Part shown: piece by piece, positions 60,437 through 64,000 of the stretch | Layout of the letters: every line of letters begins with the position of its first letter | Position numbering within the stretch: position 1 is the first letter of the stretch | Source: Harmothoe impar | Lineage: Eukaryota; Annelida; Polychaeta; Phyllodocida; Polynoidae | Assembly (NCBI GenBank): GCA_947462335.1 | Contig: OX381713.1 | Location: 20,266,381 to 20,330,380 of the forward strand | Reading direction: 5' to 3' | Length of the DNA: 64,000 nucleotides | Position numbers and translations under genes: made by a program | The notes under the pieces: model-generated | Seen by the model: the letters and a program-made list of their open reading frames with translations, nothing else | What the model was told of the DNA's origin: nothing | Database searches by the model: none

Positions 60437-63400
60437 TGGTTGTCTATCATAGAATTGGTGTCTAGCCCTAGTTTTTACCTTATTACTGGCTTGGATTGGA
60501 AACCACCGATCCAAAGAGAACGGCACTCGGAAGGGCGGTGCTCACTATAAAACTACATTCCGTCGAAGAGCGTTCAAGGCAGTGGGCCGCTGAGTGGCGT
60601 GAGATCTTGGTACTTCTATATCACATTCACAGTATTCTGGCATCTTTGTCTTCAATCTGTTGTCTGTTACCCGTCCCCCAGTAACCCAGTGGTGTTCTCA
60701 CCGAACACACATCGTCCAGTCTGCCTGGGGGTGTTGTCGACCTCATACAAGCACACATGGACAGTAGCCCTGCACCCTCGAGGAGGGTGGGTCGGCTTGA
60801 ACTTGGCAAACTGCCTCAGTAGATGTGGCTTTTGAATAAATCGATTTCAGCATGATTCATTAGGTATCGGAATGTTGTCTTTACCAGTTGGACATGTTGG
60901 TTTCTGCTTTACTTTCACATGCCTTGATAGGTTTGATGTCTGCGTGTACTCTAAGCCACAGTCTGCCTGGCTTTTGAATAAATCGATTTCAGCATCATTA
61001 TCCATGCAATCCGGAATCTTACCTTTCTCACCTTTTTTCTGGTTGTCTTGCACTTGGCAAACTGCCTCAGTAGATGTGGCTTTTGAATGAATCGATTTCA
61101 GCATGATTCATTAGGGATCGGAATATTGTCTTTACCAGTTGGACATGTTGGCTCTGATATTGTATTATCTGTGTGACTACCTGTGCGTTTGATGGATTCA
61201 AGTCATTCTCTTTTTTCCTGTTTTATGAACCCGAGGAGTGCGGGTCGGCTCAAAGCCGCACATCTTGGTACTTGTATATCACATTCACTTTTGTCTGGCA
61301 TCGTTGTCTTCTCACATCCAAGTTTTCTCTATTTGTTCCCATGTTCTTGTCCTCTATTGTAATATCTGTGTATCCAGTTTCAATATCGATTTCAGCATGA
61401 TTCATTAGCCATAATTCCATGCAATCCGGGTTCTTACCTGTCTCACCTTTTTTCTTTGTACAGTTGCATTACTCATCAAGGGGCGCCTTCTTGCTGCCTC
61501 GATTAGGTGCAATATTTAACGTTTCTTACCTGTTTCGGCTTAAAGCCGCAGATCTTGTATTTGCTGTGTTTCTTGAGAGCCGTGACGTAGAACGGCCAAT
61601 ATAACAGATCTTGGTACTTGTATATCACATTCACAGTATTCTGGCATCTTTGTCTTCAATCTGTTGGCTGTTACCCGTCGCCCAGTAACCCAGTGGTGTT
61701 CTCACCGAACACACATCGTCCAGTCTGCCTGGGGGTGTTGTCGACCTCATACAAGCACACATGGACAGTAGCCCTGCACCCTCCAGGGGGGTGGGTCGGC
61801 TTGAACTTGGCACGCTGCCTCAGTAGATGTGGCTTTTGAATAAATCGATTTCACCATGATTCATTAGGGATCGGAATATTGTCTTTACCAGTTGGACATG
61901 TTGGTTTTTGCTTTACTTTCACATGCCTTGATAGGTTTGATGTCTGCGTGTACTCTAAGCCACAGTCTGCCTGGCTTTTGAATAAATCGATTTTAGCATG
62001 ATTATCCATGCAATCCGGAATCTTACCTTTCTCACCTTTTTTCTGGTTGTCTATCATAGAATTGGTGTCTAGCCCTAGTTTTTACCTTATTACTGGCTTG
62101 GATTGGAAACCACCGATCCAAAGAAAACGGCACTCGGAAGGGCGGTGCTCACTATAAAACTACATTCCTTCGAAGAGCGTTCAAGGCAGTGGGCCGCTGA
62201 GTGGCGTGAGATCTTGGTACTTCTATATCACATTCACAGTATTCTGGCATCTTTGTCTTCAATCTGTTGGCTGTAACCCGTCGCCCAGTAACCCAGTGGT
62301 GTTCTCACCGAACACACATCGTCCAGTCTGCCTGGGGGTGTTGTCGACCTCATACAAGCACACATGGACAGTAGCCCTGCACCCTCCAGGGGGGTGGGTC
62401 GGCTTGAACTTGGCACACTGCCTCAGTAGATGTGGCTTTTGAATAAATCGATTTCACCATGATTCATTAGGGATCGGAATATTGTCTTTACCAGTTGGAC
62501 ATGTTGGTTTTTGCTTTACTTTCACATGCCTTGATAGGTTTGATGTCTGCGTGTACTCTAAGCCACAGTCTGCCTGGCTTTTGAATAAATCGATTTTAGC
62601 ATGATTATCCATGCAATCCGGAATCTTACCTTTCTCACCTTTTTTCTGGTTGTCTATCATAGAATTGGTGTCTAGCCCTAGTTTTTACCTTATTACTGGC
62701 TTGGATTGGAAACCACCGATCCAAAGAAAACGGCACTCGGAAGGGCGGTGCTCACTATAAAACTACATTCCTTCGAAGAGCGTTCAAGGCAGTGGGCCGC
62801 TGAGTGGCGTGAGATCTTGGTACTTCTATATCACATTCACAGTATTCTGGCATCTTTGTCTTCAATCTGTTGGCTGTAACCCGTCGCCCAGTAACCCAGT
62901 GGTGTTCTCACCGAACACACATCGTCCAGTCTGCCTGGGGGTGTTGTCGACCTCATACAAGCACACATGGACAGTAGCCCTGCACCCTCCAGGGGGGTGG
63001 GTCGGCTTGAACTTGGCACACTGCCTCAGTAGATGTGGCTTTTGAATAAATCGATTTCACCATGATTCATTAGGGATCGGAATATTGTCTTTACCAGTTG
63101 GACATGTTGGTTTTTGCTTTACTTTCACATGCCTTGATAGGTTTGATGTCTGCGTGTACTCTAAGCCACAGTCTGCCTGGCTTTTGAATAAATCGATTTT
63201 AGCATGATTATCCATGCAATCCGGAATCTTACCTTTCTCACCTTTTTTCTGGTTGTCTATCATAGAATTGGTGTCTAGCCCTAGTTTTTACCTTATTACT
63301 GGCTTGGATTGGAAACCACCGATCCAAAGAAAACGGCACTCGGAAGGGCGGTGCTCACTATAAAACTACATTCCTTCGAAGAGCGTTCAAGGCAGTGGGC

Positions 63401-64000
63401 CGCTGAGTGGCGTGAGATCTTGGTACTTCTATATCACATTCACAGTATTCTGGCATCTTTGTCTTCAATCTGTTGGCTGTTACCCGTCGCCCAGTAACCC
63501 AGTGGTGTTCTCACCGAACACACATCGTCCAGTCTGCCTAGGGGTGTTGTCGACCTCATACAAGCACACATGGACAGTAGCCCTGCACCCTCCAGGGGGG
63601 TGGGTCGGCTTGAACTTGGCACACTGCCTCAGTAGATGTGGCTTTTGAATAAATCGATTTCACCATGATTCATTAGGGATCGGAATATTGTCTTTACCAG
63701 TTGGACATGTTGGTTTTTGCTTTACTTTCGCGTGCCTTGATAGGTTTGATGTCTGCGTGTACTCTAAGCCACAGTCTGCCTGGCTTTTGAATAAATCGAT
63801 TTTAGCATGATTATCCATGCAATCCGGAATCTTACCTTTCTCACCTTTTTTCTGGTTGTCTTGCACTTGGCAAACTGCCTCAGTAGATGTGGCTTTTGAA
63901 TGAATCGATTTCAGCATGATTCATTAGGGATCGGAATATTGTCTTTACCAGTTGGACATGTTGGCTCTGATATTGTATTATCTGTGTGACTACCTGTGCG
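60437..64000. repeat. 603-bp higher-order satellite array, continuing past the window
   Basis: A-type units start 'ggttgtctatcatagaattgg' near 60437, 62045, 62648 and 63251 (603-bp steps). A different B block starts 'ggttgtcttgcacttggcaa' at 61041 and recurs at 63854, an offset of 2,813 bp. A shortened A unit spans about 61617-62044. Full A units carry TATAAAA at 60546, 62153, 62756 and 63359, and all units repeat 'aataaatcgattt'. The small conserved frames in every unit reflect unit identity, not selection. Confidence 0.95.

Noticed and set aside
61558..61604. Similarity between the B block of the satellite and KDZ exon 15 near 59240-59280
   Set aside because: The shared words (such as 'ctgtgtttct' and 'gtagaacg') are short and gapped; chance is likely without an alignment score.
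60496..63917. Repeated 60-85-residue frames on both strands
   Set aside because: They recur at the satellite period and most lack an ATG start; unit identity explains their conservation.

Overview
This is nuclear DNA from an animal, probably a marine invertebrate. It has spliced genes with GT-AG introns, a rhodopsin-family GPCR relic, many short inverted-repeat DNA transposons, AT/GC-skewed simple repeats and satellites. Nothing is prokaryotic: there are no operons, rRNA genes or CRISPR arrays. An amphioxus-like or similar deuterostome or lophotrochozoan source would fit, but no marker fixes the species.

Only one protein-coding gene looks intact. It is a 15-exon gene on the + strand (coding exons from 42696 to 59671) for a KDZ (Kyakuja-Dileera-Zisupton) transposase-family protein of about 1,060 residues. 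All 14 introns have GT-AG ends and matching phases, and no stop interrupts the spliced frame. A CpG-rich promoter-like block lies just upstream. Its last intron is 8.5 kb and is packed with repeats. A second gene, a rhodopsin-family GPCR on the - strand (31512-32770), is a pseudogene. It has one nonsense codon, two frameshifts and a 152-bp foldback transposon inserted in the third extracellular loop.

The rest is mostly non-autonomous DNA transposons and tandem repeats. Several elements end in matching inverted repeats next to a TA dinucleotide: 7062-7180, 11328-12225, 13411-13694, 14200-15205, 22746-24072, 24303-27775, 28123-28378, 29276-29513, 33216-33479, 38265-40173 and 46476-47388. Three of the larger ones (14200, 22746 and 24303) carry many scattered copies of one short element-specific motif. 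A second group has TTAA-like target duplications and resembles piggyBac MITEs (3001, 4811, 35922, 51028). A 2.4-kb element at 19403-21820 has inverted arms of about 500 bp.

Satellites include an exact 146-bp repeat with RFX-like boxes (5851-6649), a G-run-rich repeat of about 157 bp (55540-57027) and a 603-bp higher-order array with a TATA box per full unit (60437 to the window end). tRNA-like modules occur at 14915, 38464, 39158, 39882 and 54852. Promoter-like motif clusters lie at 463-697 and 8340-8420, but no gene could be tied to them.
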